DNA of 64,000 nucleotides from Luzula sylvatica (Eukaryota > Streptophyta > Magnoliopsida > Poales > Juncaceae). A program made the translations under genes and the position numbers. Of the stretch, positions 11,660-25,017 are shown in pieces; the stretch's first letter is position 1; every line of letters starts with the position of its first letter. The stretch lies in contig OX326956.1 of NCBI GenBank assembly GCA_946800325.1, forward strand, positions 48,469,052 to 48,533,051, written 5' to 3'. Below the pieces are notes generated by a model. It worked only from the letters and a program-made list of their open reading frames with translations, searched no databases and had not been told where the DNA came from.

Positions 11660-13642
11660 TAATCTGATACCTCAACACTCGATCAAGTATTTAAGAAATT
11701 TGTATGGTCATGTATTTTGGATGTTCCGATTCTCATGTCACAGGTAATGCATGTCAAGAAAAGAACTCACAAATGCACTTGGCTTGGATTGTAATTTTGC
11801 ACAATTGTCCAAATTTGCAAAATTTCCTGATTACAGGCTTACAACTAATCAAGTGATATCTCTCCAGTTAAGCCATAACCTACAAAGGATAAAATTGAGA
11901 TTAAAAATGAAAATGAAACAAAAATGTATCCTACCTAAAATAAAACATGAACTTATAAAAAAAAGAAAAAAAGAAATACAAAAATATATCAAAGAATAAT
12001 TCTGCCATTGGAAAATAAAAATTATTTGAACTAATTGTTTATATGGCTTTTAACGTAAGTTTTAATTTATAATGATTAATTTACTCCTCTCGATACTCTC
12101 TCAACTCCTCATCGTGTTCACCCTTTTTACTACCTCATTCTTACAGTTACAGCCTTCATCCAGCACAATCGTCTCCTCTTAGCTTTCTCTCTAATCCGCT
12201 CTTCATCAGCACCCATTTCCCCTCTGAAGAAATCATCACTCTCTCTTTCATCCTTTTCATTTTCGTTCTTTTCTGATTTTTCTGAAAAGAATGAGGTAGT
12301 AAAAGGCAATCTACGGGGAAATAACACGGTGCGCTGGAGGTGAGTTTTATGGCAATTTCTAAAGCAATACTTGCTGACGTGGAGGTCGGTCTCGTCAACT
12401 AAGATGACGATGATAAAGAAAAGGCAATCTATGGGGAAATTACATTGTCGTATACAAGGGAAATGAAAGGTATGAGAAGATTCGTTGTCTTAACGGGCTA
12501 TGTTAGAAATTGTAAGAAATTGTAAAGCGGCGTTTACTTCTCAACTAAGTAAATCCCCTACGCGGATACATCAAAAAAATCAAATTTATAGTCGTATCCG
12601 TATCGTATCATAAATCATATGTTAACATGTCGTGTCATCATATCGGAGTATCTGTGCAACACAGTAAATCCGGTACAAAGTCGAGAGTTGTCTCCTCCGG
12701 GATGGCAACACATACAAGAAATTCGTTCTTGCTAGTATTCAAATATTGTTTTAAATGATTGAAAATGGCATCAATTTTAACTGACGGTGCACCTAATTTA
12801 GAAAAGTAAGAAGATATAATCTCGAAGCAGAATTAATTAGCTTGTCGAACCTCAATATACATCTCAATATACATGCATATTATCATTTGAACTGACCAAT
12901 TCAAAAGTATAGATATTATCCCCATTTCCGATCATGGCATGCTTTTGAAATGGATTAATCTGACTATCAAGCGTGCATATAGTAATAAACAGTGTGTCGA
13001 TTCATTTATTTATTTTATTCACCAAAGTCCAAAGACGATTTGTGATTCCGGAATGTGATGAACTTCTGCGGATCAATTGGAGTTATTAGACTCGGTTATT
13101 TGTGTAGGTTTTTGGGGAACAATGTCACATTTACTTAGAAACAGACTCGCGTTGACGAATGCATTATTTTTTTGAAGTGAAGCTTCATCCCCGAATCGTG
13201 AAATTTTTAGTTTCATATTTATTCAATGACACTTGAACCTTTTAACTTTTGATATCTTGTGCAAAACACTTAGGCTATGGAAAGAAAAACTTAGAACAAG
13301 TACTTTGAATGTCTAAAATGAAGTTATGTTGCCTAAGCATGTGGCGGCTAATACTCGTATCCGTATCCGTGTAACATAAAAGCAATTAAGGTTGGTGGTG
13401 ATAATCAACACCATAAGATGAGTGCCAAAATTTATCAAGTAGATTCTCCTATTGATAACTAACTTCTTTTTTATTTCTCTTAGTTTAGTTACAAATAATA
13501 AATCATTTAATTAAGAAGAAAATCAGACCATGATTGAGATAGAAGCTTCTATGAATAACTGAAAAAACATATAGAGCTTCGGTACCTTTGATTTTGGAGA
13601 AATTGATCTTGTTTTTTAGTCTTACCTAATTATAGTTTCTAG
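11660..13642. other. Intergenic DNA, no supported gene
   Basis: Short open frames here do not resemble proteins. The phrase AAAGGCAATCTAYGGGGAAAT occurs at 12302 and again at 12420, suggesting a small local duplication. Confidence 0.5.
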
Positions 13643-16211
13643 CTAAAATTTAGGCCATTTAATCGATCCTTCGCCGCTTCTACCTTTACTACTCGATTTT
13701 GTTCTCCTTCCTTCCTTTTCATGTTCATCGTGCCAAATCAACTCCATCTAATAAATGACAATTATAGATCGATAAAATCATATATATAAACGAGATTACA
13801 AAAAATAAATGTAGAGAAATTATCGTGTACAAATAAAATACCTCTCCCACTATTACTGTATCCCCTTCTTTAACGCCACTTTTAATTAGATATTTATTCA
13901 CACCGCATGCCTCCAATGCACTTTGAAACCTTCGTAATGATTCCGAGTATCTACAAGAAAATAATAACAATAATAAAGTAATTAACTGAAAAGTGAAAAC
14001 CACCGTAATGAAAAAAAAGAAATGGATACCTCCAGTTGGTCATTTGAACGAATCGCTGAATCCCAGCTCCGTCCACAATCCATGTCATAGTACCGTTCGG
14101 TCCATTCTGATGAGAAATTTCAAATTCGCTCATTGGAACACTCTTTTCCTTTCTAATCGTCTCAGCCACATGATTCAAGTCTTGCTCACCTTCCCACTCT
14201 ACAAAAAATAATTAATTTATTAACATAACATTACTCATATTCAATTAAAAAAAATACCAAACTAATAAATAAATCAACATGAATTACCTTCGACTTTCTT
14301 CTTTCCTTTCCTTTCTTTCTGCAACAGCTCGTAAGCAGAGGAAATCACTTCGTGAGTACCTTGTTTATTAATTGCGCTCCCGCAATAAACTCGTATTCCA
14401 TTTTTTTTCAATTTTCTCTCGAACGATTCCCATTTATCAAAAGCTTCCGAAAGGTCCATTTTGTTAAATAAAACAATGTAGGGTTTTTCTGCTAAAGTCG
14501 GACTGAACAACTCCAGTTCTAATCGCACCGCGTCGTATTCGTATTCAGGTTGCTCTCCCGATCCATCGACAACATGAATCTAAATATTTTAAAAATAAAT
14601 AAATAAATAATAAATACTATGCAAAAAGTAATATAATATGGCTTTTGAAGTCGTACCAGGGTATGGCACCTTTCGCTATGTCTGAGAAACTCGTGGCCCA
14701 AGCCGTATCCTCTGTGGGCGCCTTCGAGCAAGCCGGGCAGATCGGCTACAACCATGGTTGCGTGAAAGTCCAACGATACAACCCCCAAATTCGGGAGCAA
14801 CGTGGTAAACGGATAACTTGCTATTTCGGGCTGCGCTGCAGAAACGGCCGCCAAAAGTGTGCTTTTCCCTGCATTCGGTGCCCCCACTATTCCCACGTCC
14901 GCCACCAGTTTCATCTCCAATTCCAACCACCTGTGAAAAAAGAATGCTACATTCGGTATTTTGAACTTCAAGAAGGGTATATATGAAAAGTACATACATT
15001 TCGGCACCTTCTTCGCCCCTCTCGGCGATCTTAGGCACTTTATTATTCCCCGTTTTAAAAGAAGCATTTCCGCGGCCACCTCTTCCACCTGGCAACAAAA
15101 GAGCTTTCTGGCCGGGCCCTAGAAGTTCTAGAAGCTTCTCGCCCTCGCCAGACTCCCCTTTCACCGCTTCTCTGATGACCGTGCCAGGTGGCACCATTAT
15201 AACCACGTCTTCTCCTTTTGCTCCTCCTTGCTTGCTCCCCTGCCCGTGCGAACCCCTGCCTGCCCTACAAACAATAATTACAAGGGTAATTTGCAACGAA
15301 GTCCCTGAATTATGCCTAAATTGCACACGTGTTTTTTCTAGAGGATATGATAATACAAACCTGAAATGGAGTGTTTTTCTAAAGGGGAGAAGAGAATTTA
15401 TAGAAGGATCGACTTCTACATAAATTTGGCCGCCTTGACCTCCATCTCCGCCAGAGGGTCCGCCATAAGGCACGAATTTCTCTCTCCTAAATGCAACAAC
15501 TCCATTTCCACCATCTCCGGCTTTGGCATAGATTTTTGCCGTGTCGAAACATCTCATTACAGCTGGCACTCCTTTCTCTTTCCCTTCTTCTCCTTCTTCT
15601 TCTTCTTCATCCCAATTTTGAGGGGACTTAGACTCTGGTTTGGAGTCGAAGCCTGAATCAAGAAATATTTCTTCTCCTTCTTCTTCATCTTCGCCACTGA
15701 AGGTGTCGGCTTCGAAATCCTTCATGAAGAATTTAGTAATTTAGGTGCGAGTGATTTTGAATAGTTTAACTACGGATTAATCAAGCTATATAAGAACTAG
15801 TACAAAACCAGAAGCACAGATAATTACTAAACATACCTCCATTTCATCATCATCATCATCGTCGTCATCATCTAGTATGTCCTGCACGAATCTCGACACA
15901 TTCGCATTGCGTGTGGGTTGCTTCTTCTTTTGTACCTTCTTCTTCAGTTCCTTCCGCATCTTTTCAAACTCCTCAAGAGTTATCTCCATTGGGTCATCCT
16001 CATCATCCAATAACGGCAGTTTTGCATATGTAGTAGGAAGCACAGTACGCGAAGAAGCAGAACGAGAACTAGGAGTCGTGCTCAAATTAGGCTTCGGAGG
16101 TTCAGCGGGTTTCTTCGGAAATGGTTTCCGTCTAGGGCCTGATTTGTTCTTCGGTCGGGCTCCGGCGCAGAGCACGCGAAAGGAGGAAAAGGATAAGGCA
16201 GTGGTCGCCAT
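13643..16211 (-). CDS. OBGC: Plastid-type Obg GTPase (OBGC), 8 exons, 649 aa
   Basis: Exons on the minus strand: 16211-15837, 15719-15361, 15264-14998, 14930-14657, 14579-14288, 14198-14030, 13950-13842 and 13747-13643. They join in frame into 649 residues. The basic, Ser-rich N-terminus looks like a plastid transit peptide. An acidic linker with nine consecutive Asp precedes the Obg fold (from about residue 180, Gly-rich: [20 protein letters not shown]). The G domain follows with G1 [10 protein letters not shown]3 DLPGL and G4 NKMDL, then an OCT-like C-terminal domain. OBGC proteins are GTPases of the chloroplast, associated with plastid ribosome maturation. An in-frame ATG exists further upstream at 16322; I chose 16211 because MATTALSF starts the transit-like segment. 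All key GTPase motifs are intact. Confidence 0.93.
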
Positions 16212-16589
16212 TGTTGTACGAGTTGTGAGCTTCCCAGAGGAATTACTTGTCGTGCTGAATAAGGATATTATGAATCGGATCGGTTTTATAAAGAACATCC
16301 GAAATCGAAAATCTGAAACCATATCCGAACCCGATAGTATTATTATACACTATACAGTATTACTGTTGTGTATAAAATCAGCGTTCGACATGTGAGCCTT
16401 CGTAGAACAATGTAGAAAATAACCGTGAAGATAGACATAAACTTATCCATATATTTATTATTTATTATTTATTATTTATTATTATTACGCAAGCATCTCG
16501 TGTACAAGAGTAATCCAAGAAAATATATTACGTACACTCGGTTCCCCCATATTACAAAATTCCATTTATATTCTAAATATAATATAAAT

Positions 16590-18115
16590 TAAGCGAAATT
16601 TTGGAAAACCCCTAATTTTTCTGAATATTACGAAAAGCCCCCTAACGTATTGTGACATCTATGTAGTGTATATTTTATTTTATCAAGATGTCTATAGTCT
16701 AGTATGTCATTTTAAGATGAAATATAGGTTGTTATTATGATCTAGACTAGGAGTGATATTTAGTGTATTTTTTAGTATGTGATATGCAGACCGGCCCGTG
16801 AGCAATCCAACAAGCTCACGAGATAGGACATTATTTCGATAGGCGCATCAATTTTAATTTTAGTATATATATTATGTTTAGTTATTAAATCACAAATATA
16901 ATGTAGTATAATTGTTAGAGAGTTCAATTGAGATTTGATAGGTCACGAGTTCATTTAAGGCAAGGACTGTAAATAACAACAATAAAAAAGGTTTCTTTGC
17001 AAATTTGTTAGATAAAACGTTCGAACGAGTCACACCAAACTTTCAAAAAAAGGGTTTCATTTTGGTGAGATTAATAAAATCAGCTCCTCGTTTTAAAATT
17101 AATTAAGAACTCTTTAATCTTACAGACCTTTTTTCCTTTCTGTCTTTCTCCCATTGTGCATCTTTTAAACTATTGTATGTATTTTTTATGAATTCTCTGT
17201 AATTTTAATATTATTTAATATAATAATTAATATTAATATTACAATAAAAATACAAAAAAGTATTTTGTAAATCTTGAAGTATCAAATATTTTATATAAAA
17301 AATATAAATGTTATTGTCTATCGTTGCTAAGTATTTTATACATCATCAAATAAGTTTTTTATTGTCCATAACATGTTTGATAATTTTCAAGAAAACATTA
17401 TAATAATGTGACGAATGAAAAATGATTTCGATTTCGATAGATGATATTTCTTAAATAGAAGTATGTTAAGATATTTTGTTAATATCTTTTTTACTGTACT
17501 AGGACAATGTTCGCGCTTCGCGACGATTTTTTTAATTGATCTAATCATCGTTATATTAAGTGGAACCGTAAAATGGAAAAAGAAATTCTTCCATTTTTTT
17601 TTGTTTTTTATGAACTAACATATTGACAAAATACATATACAACATGCACATATAGGAGATACACATTTGAAGCTAACATCATGATCACAACAAAAAATGG
17701 AGAATCCGTTTATATGAACTATTTATGAAGATGATGAATTTGTAAGAAGTAGTAGACAAATGAGAATTAATGAGAGATATGAAGTTGTTAGGAGGTTGTG
17801 GTTTTTTGATGGAGAGAGAGAATGATGTATTATTTTTCTTGATGGAGAAAGAGTGTCGAATGTAAAACCAAGAGTATATGGAAGAAAAGTGTATGAATGA
17901 ATCAAATTTAAACCATGTTTCATATCATATCAAGATGTCTATGTGGTTCATTGTGGAAACTCCAAAACTCAAAACATCGGGGTCGCCCCTGGTGATATAT
18001 ATCAAATTAAAGGAGAAATACTTATAGTATGGGATTGTATGGAAACTAAAAAAAAATAGGGAGTGTTTCATAATATTCAAAAAGGTTAGGGTGGTTTCCC
18101 AAAATTTCCTAGTAA
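16590..18115. mobile_element. Probable 1.5 kb non-autonomous element with about 55 bp inverted ends
   Basis: GAAATTTTGGAAAACCCCTA at about 16594 onward matches the reverse complement of 18050-18112 (GGAAATTTTGGGAAACCACC, then TTTTTGAATATTATGAAA). A further inner pair shares ATATCAAGATGTCTAT. I found no convincing target duplication. The minus-strand Helitron-like end at 17499 lies inside it, suggesting nesting. No coding region is visible. Confidence 0.5.
17499..17540 (-). mobile_element. Helitron-like 3' end
   Basis: On the minus strand a GC-rich hairpin (GTCGCGAAGCGCGAAC) is followed after a few bases by CTAG and then T. This matches the Helitron 3' signature (hairpin, then CTRR, inserted before T). 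The same ending occurs at 33690-33720. The 5' TC end was not located. Confidence 0.45.
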
Positions 18116-18465
18116 TTACATTATATTTATATAGAGTATATATTGATGTATACACCGAGTTCAGGTAGATAATAATGGGAACTGGGATAAGATAAAGGCA
18201 AAGGCCCCAGTCTATTTCTCTTGTGAAATTTTTGTCTTGCTCGTATAAAAATCAAAGCAACTACGAAATTCTTGATTTTCTCTCGAGCTCAGTCATTATT
18301 CAGGTGCGATGATCTTATTTTTTGGTATTTCCAAATCTTATTTAGGTTTTTCGTGCAATGATCCTGCTAATTTCTGGATGAATTTTTCGTAATTTTGTGA
18401 AAAGATCATAGTGTTTGTAGTGTTTTCATCGATTGATTTATTTTTTTGGTCGTGAATAGTGAGAT

Positions 18466-21400
18466 ATGAAGGAAAGAAGCACGAATCTGGTGTTAATAAG
18501 CTTGTATTTGAGCTTATCGTTTTCTGTAAGCAAATTAGTATTTCCTTGTATACATATTTTTTTGTTTTGACTTTTTTGTAACTAATAGATGTTTGTGATT
18601 GTAGATTGCTACTTGTGATAATATTTGTCTTGCTAATCTCGAGGCTGAATGTGGCGATGGCTCTTCTGATGATTGGAAAGGGGAATTCTTCCCTGGAATT
18701 CCCAAAATCAAGTATGAGGTATCAATTTCAAATATATTTTACCTATGTTTTATCATTTCCCCTAATTAAATTTGTATATAACTTTTTCTTCCTTGTTAAT
18801 TTGATTTCCAACTCTCTGACCCCTCTGCATGGTTAATTTAATGTAATTTTTTATAATTTCAGGGTCCTTCAAGCAAAAACCCTCTTTCTTACAAGTGGTA
18901 CAATGCCGAGGAAGTTATCCTTGGAAAGAAAATGAAGGTACAACAATTATGTATCTTTTAATCATGCAATTTGATGCATTTTTATATAATAATCATTTAA
19001 TTAGATACTAAACATGAATTTTGTTTTGTATAATAGGATTGGATGAGATTTAGTGTGGCATTTTGGCACACATTTCGAGGCACAGGAGCTGATCCATTTG
19101 GGGCTCCTACAAAATCATGGCCATGGGAGGATGGTACCAATTCTCTCCAAATTGCCAAAAGAAGAAGTAATTAATCAATCTAATCTTTTTATCTTATTCA
19201 TTCATTCATTCATTCACTATGAAATTATATAATAACCCTTTTATTTGTATATGATATAGTGAAAGCACATTTTGAATTCATGGATAAACTTGGAGTTAAT
19301 AGATGGTGCTTTCATGATAGAGACATTGCTCCTGATTCCAAAACCCTAGAGGTTTATTTTATTTTAATTCTTCACTTATATACCTTTAATTTAATATTTT
19401 AATTTATTTTATGCCCTAAACCCCCTCAAAAGTATAATTAGTTAACAAGCTGGTTTGTTCTTATGCAGGAAACAAATGCAAATTTGGATGAAATAGTTGA
19501 GCTAGCGAAGAAACTTCAGGTCATTTTTTTATATTTATAATATTATTAATACTTAACTTGATTTCATAACTATATTATTTTCGATAATTTAACAGGAAGG
19601 TACAGATATAAAACCGCTGTGGGGAACGGCTCAATTATTTATGCATCCTCGATATATGCATGGAGCTGCTACTAGGTAATTTTAATATAAACAATTATTA
19701 CATTTATACCCGAACAAAATCCAATATTTCAATATTTTGCCCTCATGCACCCTCACAAAAGTGACAAAGCATAAGGAAACGTCACGTTTTGTGGTATATG
19801 ATATATTTTTTATTTCTTAGGGGTAAACATGAAATTATTCATACTTTATCAAGTTTTATTCTTTAAATGGATAAAGGCTTACTTGAGGACTAAATTGAAA
19901 TTTCAGCTCTGACGTGGGCGTATATGCTTATGCTGCTGCACAGGTCAAGAAAGCAATGGAGGTAGAAAATAAAATTAGAAATGATTTTGTTTTTTCCTTG
20001 TGTTCCTTTTATGGGGAATTTACAAAAAAAATGCATTATATACCTATATTGCAAAATAACCTACGTTATTGGAAATTGCAAATTGCAAATAGCCCCTCCA
20101 TTTGTTCTATTTAATTTGAGTTTTGAATTTGTTATTTTTTGAAGGTGACTCACTACTTGGGTGGAGAAAACTATGTATTTTGGGGAGGAAGAGAAGGGTA
20201 CCAAACTCTTTTAAATACCGATATGAAGAGAGAACTTGACCATTTGGTACACAACATTTCTTCAATTTATATCTATATAATTTATTAATATTTTTATATT
20301 TTACTAATAATTTTATTTCAGGCAACATTTCTTCAAGCAGCCGTGGCTTATAAAAAGAAGATTGGATTCCATGGTATTGTCCAAATATTTCGATATATAG
20401 AATATATATAGTAACTACTTTGTTATATGTTAATAAAATTACACCTTTTTTTAATATTTATAGGGACACTATTGATTGAGCCAAAACCTCAAGAGCCAAC
20501 AAAGCATCAGTATGTGTAGCCCACCACATGATTGTATTTTCATAAACTATTTTAATTATTTATTTATATTATGTTATGATAATATAGGTATGATTGGGAT
20601 GCTGCAACAAGTCATGCTTTTCTACAGAAATATGGTCTTGTAGGTAAGAAATTTAATTAAATCTTTTAAAAAAATTTATCCTTAATATTTGTGGTGTTTG
20701 CATTTTAACGTCTGAAATGTGCAGGCGAATTCAAATTAAATATCGAGTGCAATCATGCTACTCTTTCTGGTCACAGGTAAGAGAACAGAAAAAGCTTCTT
20801 CGCCAATTTTATTATGAATTATTTTTGTAGTTTATAAATTATTATATTTTTTGTCTTTTTAGTTGTCACCATGAGCTCGAAACTGCAAGAATTAGTGGAT
20901 TGCTTGGAAACATTGACGCCAACACTGGCGATCCCCAAATTGGTATATTTTTCATTTTTCATTTTTGTTTTTATCTTCTTTGCATGGTTGATAAAAAAGA
21001 TTTTTTTTTTCTTTTAATTTTGTTACAGGTTGGGATACGGATGAATTTCTCACAGATATTGCTGAAGCGACTCTGGTCATGTTGAGTGTAGTTAGAAATG
21101 TAAGTTTAACTATTTTTCATGAAACCCCTCGTAATTTTGATAATTCGCACAAATGATTTTATTTATCGTTTCTTTTTTTTTCTGTTTCAGGGAGGTCTTT
21201 CACCTGGTGGCTTCAACTTCGATGCCAAATTGTATGCTATTTGCTTTAAAATCTCTTATTATTAATGCAATTTTAATGAAATTCTTAATGAAATTTAGAT
21301 CTCATTTCTCTCCATCTATATTGCAGGAGGAGAGAGAGTACAGACGTAGAGGACTTGTTTATTGCTCACATTTCAGGCATGGACACACTTGCGCGTGGTC

Positions 21401-21862
21401 TCAGAAATGTCGCTAAACTATTGGAGGTATTTCAAACAAAAATTAAAACAAAAATATTTTTTGAGTTTTCATTATTATTATTTTACTTAAACATCACTTT
21501 CAATTTTTTAATGATGGTAGGATGGTTCATTAGCTGAGCTTGTCAAGAAGCGGTACCAAAGTTTCGATTCAGAAATTGGCGCTTTAATTGAGGTGGTTTA
21601 TTAGAGAAATTTTCCTTTATAGATTTTTGTTTATATATCTATTTATTTATTTATGTATTTTGTATATACAGGCTGGTAAGGGCGATTTTGAGACGCTAGA
21701 AAAGAAAGCAATAGAATGGGGAGAGCCCAATGTGGCCTCTGCAAAACAGGTAAATTTAAAATTCAAATTATTTCAGTCCTATTAATGACTTTTTAATATG
21801 AATTTAAATTAAATTGTTTAATTCAGGAACTTGCTGAGATGATATTTCAATCTGCACTGTAG
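18466..21862 (+). CDS. XYLA: Xylose isomerase, 20 exons, 480 aa
   Basis: Twenty exons join in frame: 18466-18525, 18605-18718, 18863-18937, 19037-19166, 19260-19351, 19469-19519, 19596-19675, 19907-19961, 20145-20246, 20322-20373, 20464-20509, 20588-20643, 20725-20776, 20863-20942, 21029-21099, 21191-21231, 21327-21426, 21521-21592, 21672-21749 and 21827-21862. The product is about the size of other plant xylose isomerases. It interconverts D-xylose and D-xylulose with divalent metal. Visible motifs are the FHDRD catalytic His/Asp segment, LIEPKPQEP (a signature with a metal-ligand Glu) and the [10 protein letters not shown] metal site. The N-terminal 20-24 residues ([13 protein letters not shown]) are hydrophobic, a likely ER signal peptide as in plant homologues. 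The FHDRD signature ends in Ser where Gly is usual. A possible 5' UTR intron starts at GTGCGATG (18304). Confidence 0.95.
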
Positions 21863-21928
21863 AGAGCTGCTAAATACCGAGCGGCCTTGATAAAAATGCA
21901 TATGAATATGAATATGAATTTTAGGCTA

Positions 21929-21934
21929 AATAAA
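21929..21934 (+). terminator. Poly(A) signal AATAAA of the xylose isomerase gene
   Basis: A canonical AATAAA lies 67 nt after the stop codon. This is positional evidence only. Confidence 0.5.
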
Positions 21935-22522
21935 GTTGGAAGGGTGGTTTTGTAATTATCTGTCTTCTTTTTAGAAGTGTTTTTGTGATCTGTTCACAAG
22001 ACAATGTATTAACTTGTAGTGCTTTTATGGATAGTGGAAATAAAATTTGAGATCCAGACCAAAAGAAGACAGAATTTCACGTTCTACAAAATCTCGTAAT
22101 ATCATGTATACCCTTGTAAAAATATCATGATTCATGAATACCCCCACACATGACACAAACATACAAACATGACCATTTCACTTGTTTAATTTCATATACA
22201 TGATTGCACGAGGACAAGTGGTGGTTAGCAAGTCATCCCAATATTCTCTTTCTCTCCTCTTCCAGTGCTCTCTCCGATCCAATTTGAGGAAGCCAAAAAA
22301 ATGGAGAACGAGCAGCAGAGGTGGGAAGGAGAAATCGTAGGGGGTCAGACATGGTACCGCTCTCTCACACCATCGCTCACTGTCACGACTCACGACCCTC
22401 TCATTTTCATGCTCTCTCCTTCCTAACGCCTACAGCCATTTAGATCCTAAAAAGATTTTTGCTTTCGAAAGTGGAGAAAATCATCGTTTGTATTCAACTT
22501 TGTAATTCGCTCTAACAACAAT

Positions 22523-22595
22523 GACTCCATGGCCCAATGGATAAGGCGCTAGCCTACGGAGCTAGAGATTCTGGGTTCGATCCCCAGTGGAGTCG
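22523..22595 (+). tRNA. tRNA-Arg(ACG): tRNA-Arg (ACG), copy 1
   Basis: The cloverleaf is complete: acceptor GACTCCA/TGGAGTC with discriminator G, an A-box D-arm GGCCCAATGGATAAGGC, anticodon arm CTAGC-CTACGGA-GCTAG and T-arm CTGGG-TTCGATC-CCCAG. CAACAA lies just upstream and a T5 run ends it. It has no intron. Confidence 0.97.
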
Positions 22596-23296
22596 TTTTT
22601 CGTTTATTTTTATTTCCTCCAAAAAGGAAAATTCGTTTTGCCGAATCTTCGTCCAAAGAAAGGTAATTTATTCTTATCATTTTTTTGCAAATCTGTGCGA
22701 ATTGATCGAAGGTGCAATTTCGAGTCAGAAATTAAGGTCAATCGTAGGTCGTCAGAAATCGAGGCGTGTAGGGTTTTGAGGCATTGGATATTTGTACCTG
22801 TTTGTGTACCATTTATAGCACTGGAACTGTGTTGTTAATTGTTATTAGCAAGGATAAAGGGATTTTGAGTAGGGTTGAAAGAGAGGTTCTTTTAATTGCC
22901 AAGTGTTTGTAGAAAAAGGGTTCAGATTTAAGCAGACTTTTCGCAAATTGAATCCTTAAAAATTAGGTTATTTTATCTGTTAGAAAGAAGAAACCACTCT
23001 CATACTTTACTTCTAATATATCATATGAAATTGAGTGTGATAAATTGCTCAGTGTAAAACTGGGCATTCTCGTGTACCAGTTTAATTATGTACAAATATT
23101 CCTTTTAATTATAATTAAATTTGTATTTTTTCATTCCTTCTATTTCAGTTGGTCTACAAACATTTAAATGCTCCCATTCTCATAGTCCAATGTTGCAATT
23201 TGCAAAAGATGAACTGAACCAACACAAATATAGCTTATTAACATGGGAAGCATCATACTACATTGTTTAAACGTTGTAATTCAATATAACAAGAAC

Positions 23297-23369
23297 GACT
23301 CCATGGCCCAATGGATAAGGCGCTAGCCTACGGAGCTAGAGATTCTGGGTTCGATCCCCAGTGGAGTCG
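23297..23369 (+). tRNA. tRNA-Arg(ACG): tRNA-Arg (ACG), copy 2
   Basis: Identical over 73 nt to the copy at 22523-22595. CAA is found upstream and a CTTTTTC run a few bases downstream can act as terminator. Confidence 0.97.
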
Positions 23370-23570
23370 TCCTCTTTTTCTTTTTTATTTCCTCCAAAAA
23401 GAAAATTTTGTTCTTACTGAATTTTCGTCCCCCAAAAGTTAATTTATTCTCAACAAATTTGCAAATCTGTGCGAATTTTATTTGTCGTAAGAGAATAATT
23501 TATATATTAGTTGAAATGCCAGTTTTCAGCCAGAAATTGGGGTCAATTCTAATGTGAAGTTCATTTCAAT

Positions 23571-25017
23571 TGAACTGGATTCACTTTTTTTATTAGATGC
23601 TCAGAAGACCACAAGACTAATTCATGTGAAGCTCATTTCAAAGGACCAATTCAAACTGTGGAGACTCCTTATAGTAGGTGCTTGAGCCATATTCCATTCG
23701 ATTGACCAAAAAAATTTATAAGCCTGACTGACAAGGGTTTCAAGTCATATTTACGACCTAAATGGGTGGCGGAACATGAATATACAAATATATTAAAAAC
23801 ATGTTGCCGTTTTAGTACCAATTTGTCTATTTTTATGATAACTTTTGTTATTTTCTATAGCAAATAACTTTGTTTTTCCATTCAAATTCTAATTCATTTT
23901 GTATCGGGTCTTTTGATACACTGAAATGATGTGTACATTTTTATTTATGTTGTGTGGTACGTACAACAATGCGAATGCATAACGTTGGCAAATCGCTCCT
24001 CCCCTCCCATTAATATTGCAATACTCGTTCTCTCACACATGCCACGTTTCATATTTTTCAGCCCTTCGATTAAACATATCATGGCTATTTTTTTTAATAC
24101 TAAAGAGAAGAAACGATACCTACAAACATGTCTTACCGAACATCTTGTTATGGCTAAAAGCTGAAGAGAGAGAGAGGTAGCCCATCATCCTGGCTAAAGA
24201 AAAAGGACAGCCTCTACTGAAGCTAGAGCCATATTTATTTACTAAAGAGAGAGCAAACATGAGCAAACATGGTGGAAGCTGATCGAACAAGAAGAACAAA
24301 GAGAAACAACATGGCAGATCGAATGAGAGAGGAACGAGAGCCAGCCATCGCGGATCCAGCTAGGGTTCTCTCACGCCGCGCCTACGACCCACTCCTTTCT
24401 TGTTGCTCAAGTAAGTGGCTCTATAAATCCAGCTAGAGTTTTCCAACGATGCATCTAGGGTTCTCCGACGATATGCTTAGCGCGGAGCCCCTTTCTTCCT
24501 CGAGCGAGTGGCTGAATTGCGTCTCAAACAAAAGTCCGCATGAATAAAAAAAAATCGGCTTGACTGCCCATTTGGTGAACAAATCGAAGGAGATCATGAT
24601 AAGTACATTGTAAAACTTGAATCTTTTCTCCTCATTCTAACCATTTAGAGTTCGATTGGGTCTGAATTTTTTTTATGTACAGAAATGCCCTCATTCTAAA
24701 AAGCTCGCTCAATTGAGTCGCTTGTTCCATGGTTGTTTGCAGCTTTATGTTGGAATTCTTTAAGATTAATTAGTCCTCTTCTTTCCGTCTTTTCCTTGAT
24801 CAAATTGACGAATTAATGACATTTTTTAATCGATAGCACTGTTTTTAGAATGAGGATAGCATCATGCATTCAAAACTGGGTGATAATTCTTTACGATTAA
24901 TTAGTCCTCGTGTTCCATCATGCATTCAAAACTGAAATTAATGACATTTTTTTATCGATGTCCATTTCATCGAATTCAATTAACTGATGGTTTTTTTAGC
25001 GTTGTTCTTTTGTAGAT
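23571..25017. other. Intergenic DNA, no supported gene
   Basis: No protein-like frame was found. At 24350-24470 the phrase AGCTAGGGTTCTC recurs in diverged form three times, which suggests a degenerate small repeat. Confidence 0.5.

Larger units (their letters stand above)
22490..23570 (+). repeat. Tandem duplication carrying the two tRNA-Arg genes
   Basis: The two identical tRNA genes are 774 bp apart. Their flanks are also alike: TTGTAATTC before each, CCTCCAAAAAG after each, then TTTATTCT, GCAAATCTGTGCGAATT and CAGAAATT. The tRNA bodies are identical while the flanks have diverged. Confidence 0.8.

Noticed and set aside
14645..15656. Plus-strand frames over the OBGC exons
   Set aside because: Antisense shadows; the minus strand carries all GTPase motifs and a complete set of splice sites.
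16700..17000. Possible second SINE (GGTCACGAGTTC B-box-like phrase near 16940)
   Set aside because: No matching A box at the right distance and no target duplication found.
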